Source: Marinobacter halotolerans (GTDB lineage: Bacteria; Pseudomonadota; Gammaproteobacteria; Pseudomonadales; Oleiphilaceae). Taken from it: a stretch of DNA of 64,000 nt. The translations under genes and the position numbers were made by a program. Below are positions 62,171 through 64,000 of this stretch, piece after piece (within the stretch, counting starts at the first letter, position 1; each line of letters begins with the position of its first letter). Under the pieces are notes generated by a model. That model was not told the DNA's origin, did no database searches, and saw only the letters and a program-made list of their open reading frames with translations. Location: NCBI RefSeq assembly GCF_008795985.1, contig NZ_VMHP01000001.1, forward strand, positions 186,001-250,000, written 5' to 3'.

Positions 62171-64000
62171 TCAGAACGAATAGGACACGCTTGCGCTCAC
62201 GAAGTCACGGTCTGTGAGTTCGTTGAACGGTTCGCCATCCATAAAGTTTGTATACGCAATGTTGCCTGTAATCTTGTTCTGGTACACCGCCTCAAGCGAG
62301 ACGCCAATTGACTTGCGATCTTCAATAAAGTTCCCTGCCGGTTGCGGTGCAAATCCTCTCACGTCGTGGCTCCACGCCAGTTGCGGGCTCAGGTTCACGC
62401 CAGCAAATGCGTTCGGATAGTCCCATACGAGCCGTGAACGATAACCCCAGGAGAAGGACGTTGTATAGCCTTCGTTGTTACAGTAGTTGGTGTTGGTATT
62501 CGCGCCGGCACCGCCCAGGATGTCCGAACCAACGATACAGGCATCAGCGCCTGAGGAGCGGGGAATCGTGCCCACACCAAAGGTTCCTGAACGGCCGTAA
62601 CGGGCCTCGTCATAACCCGGAAGATCGTGCACATAGGTCGCGCCGATTTCTGACACGAAAGACAGACGGCTGGCACCCATCACCTGATCAAAGAACTTGA
62701 TGAGCGTCATCTGAGCCTGGGACACCTTGAAACGGTCGTAACCGTTAATGAGTTCCCCGCTGAGGTCAGCGCCATTGGCTTCTGCTTCACGCTGGATCTG
62801 GAGCAAACTCAGAGGACCTTCAGAGTCCCGCAACTGCAGACCACCTAGAATCAGTTCGAACGAACTCCACTGCAGCGGTACGTTATCACGGAAGCTGTAT
62901 TCCGCGCCCAGTGACCATCCCCCCGGAGTGGTGGTGTTGATACTGATGCCGTACAGGTTGATATTCTCGGGATATTCGATGAAATAGTTTGGCGCATCGC
63001 CAATAAAGTCACCAACTTTACCACTAACCAAAGGCAGACGGCTGTTGTACTTAATGTAGTAGAAGCCAAGTTCGGAATCATTCAGTGCCGGCACATACCA
63101 GCGCAAAGCCACACCAAACTGGTCCTTTGAATCCGCGTCCCTGTCGGCCAGGCGGGTTGCAAGACCAACTCCGTTATCTGTGTAAAAGTCCTGCGGCTCG
63201 GAACTGGCCAGTATCACTGGCCCACAGCCATCGCCCGCGAAGTCGTTGGTCGAGAAAAAGGTACCGCAGTCATCCGGCTTGATTGGTTCCCAGTCAGTCT
63301 GGACGAACGCTTCAACCGTCACGTCCTGAAACAGGCCCGCCGATACGTAAAGCATTTCAACCGGCAGAAGTGCGTCTTTCAGCTCTGCACCTGGCGCGCG
63401 GATAGCTGGCACGTCAACCGGGTTGATGGTATTAATGCCGTTCTGAATAAAGGTGCTTTCACCCCAACTGACGACCTGTTTGCCATAACGGATGCTGACC
63501 GGCACATTGCCGAAGTACCAGTCCGAGAAAACATAGGCGTCCAGAATGTCTGCTCCGGACGCATTGTCCTTGACCCTGGGGTTCAGTTCGCCAACGTTGC
63601 CAACCGGATCAACCGCCCGATGCTCGTCTTTGAGCTCAAAATCGTAGTAATAACGGCCCCGAAGGAAACCACCTACCCGAGTCAGCGTATCGCTGTCGAC
63701 ATCGTAGTTCAGGAAGAGATCAGTACGACCCTTGACAATTTTGGAGACCGTATCCCCCTTGTCGAAGTTCAGGTTGCCGTCGTCAAAGTTGTTGGAAGAC
63801 GCTGCAACATTCTGCAAAGCAGGATCAGAAGCAGGGTTCGGGCCGGCCGAAGTCGGATTGGGCGCAAACTCTGGCCCAAGGTTACCCTCCGCGATCAAAC
63901 GCTTGTCTCTTTCCGTAACCCGCCAGGTCGCACCGGCAGACAATGTGGTGTTCAGGGATCCTTCGACATCCCCGAGATAGAATGAAAAAGCAGATGCCTG
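62171..64000 (-). CDS. DUF1302 family outer-membrane protein, 5' end beyond the window
   Basis: At least 609 residues, with the start beyond the right edge: the frame remains open to base 64000 and reads FSFYLGDVEGSLNTTLSAGATWRV, the usual beginning of the mature DUF1302 protein, so only the signal peptide and a few residues are missing. Internal features are RYGKQVVSWGESTFIQNGINTINPVDV, ELKDALLPVEMLYVSAGL and the C-terminal DRDFVSASVSYSF with a terminal Phe typical of barrels. It is predicted to be an outer-membrane channel or receptor acting with the DUF1329 protein encoded 42 bases downstream. An apparent start at 63943 (TTG) is internal. Confidence 0.92.
   Translation of the reverse strand, partial: QASAFSFYLGDVEGSLNTTLSAGATWRVTERDKRLIAEGNLGPEFAPNPTSAGPNPASDPALQNVAASSNNFDDGNLNFDKGDTVSKIVKGRTDLFLNYDVDSDTLTRVGGFLRGRYYYDFELKDEHRAVDPVGNVGELNPRVKDNASGADILDAYVFSDWYFGNVPVSIRYGKQVVSWGESTFIQNGINTINPVDVPAIRAPGAELKDALLPVEMLYVSAGLFQDVTVEAFVQTDWEPIKPDDCGTFFSTNDFAGDGCGPVILASSEPQDFYTDNGVGLATRLADRDADSKDQFGVALRWYVPALNDSELGFYYIKYNSRLPLVSGKVGDFIGDAPNYFIEYPENINLYGISINTTTPGGWSLGAEYSFRDNVPLQWSSFELILGGLQLRDSEGPLSLLQIQREAEANGADLSGELINGYDRFKVSQAQMTLIKFFDQVMGASRLSFVSEIGATYVHDLPGYDEARYGRSGTFGVGTIPRSSGADACIVGSDILGGAGANTNTNYCNNEGYTTSFSWGYRSRLVWDYPNAFAGVNLSPQLAWSHDVRGFAPQPAGNFIEDRKSIGVSLEAVYQNKITGNIAYTNFMDGEPFNELTDRDFVSASVSYSF

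Noticed and set aside
63941..63943. TTG as the start of the DUF1302 protein
   Set aside because: The frame stays open to the window edge and encodes the normal mature N-terminus of the family, so this codon is internal.

Overview
The window reads as chromosomal DNA of a marine-type gammaproteobacterium. The DUF1302/DUF1329 pair, the MalT-type LuxR regulator, the pilBCD-coaE order and the protein style all resemble Marinobacter and its relatives. The genus is inferred from gene content and gene order as recalled; no search was run. Base composition varies: housekeeping and pilus genes are GC-rich, while the wzy/glycosyltransferase part of the surface-polysaccharide locus (about 18.5-22.7 kb) is clearly AT-rich, as expected for laterally exchanged O-antigen or capsule genes.

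Positions 1-28464 (all minus strand, transcribed right to left) hold a Wzx/Wzy-type surface polysaccharide locus. It opens with a linked RfaH-type antiterminator gene, followed by wzi-, wza- and wzz-like export and length-control genes. Next come seven glycosyltransferases, a Wzy polymerase candidate, a Wzx flippase and two different lipid-carrier sugar-1-phosphate transferases: a polytopic WecA type and a small PglC/WreU type. The nucleotide-sugar genes point to three sugars: UDP-ManNAc3NAcA (WbpB, WbpD, WbpE and WbpI like; WbpA is not in the window), a 2-acetamido-2,6-dideoxy-L-hexose (FnlA/WbjB, RmlD/WbvR and FnlC/WbjD like), and UDP-D-QuiNAc (WbpM plus WbpV/WreQ like). An exact 14-base copy of the core JUMPstart/ops element recognised by RfaH lies inside the signal-peptide codons of the wzi-like gene, a few hundred bases downstream of rfaH.

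Positions 28527-36970 (minus) hold a periplasmic-type ATP-dependent DNA ligase gene, a type VI secretion cargo module (vgrG, DUF4123 adaptor, a 956-residue VasX/BTH_I2691-type effector, and a DUF6708 membrane protein that may be the immunity factor), and cysQ.

Positions 37052-48466 are a type IV pilus locus. It contains a pilin remnant, a GT4 glycosyltransferase, a divergent UDP-GlcNAc-2-epimerase homologue, a polyprenyl-phosphate-sugar synthase-like GT2, a 650-residue GT-C membrane protein with a TPR tail, and two tandem major-pilin genes with different promoter types. pilB, pilC, pilD and coaE follow on the plus strand. The sugar genes beside the pilins suggest a dedicated pilin glycosylation system with an unusual TMTC-like transferase. 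This is the best candidate for something not fully described.

Positions 48467-57835 (plus) carry a predicted outer-membrane protein, trmO, a hybrid histidine kinase with two receiver domains, yacG, a YfaZ-like porin, a large unrecognised lipoprotein, a Bax-like glucosaminidase-domain protein and a PlsC-type acyltransferase. Positions 57837-64000 (minus) carry a 914-residue MalT/LuxR regulator and a DUF1302-DUF1329 operon that runs off the right edge. No rRNA, tRNA, CRISPR array, complete insertion sequence or phage gene was recognised.
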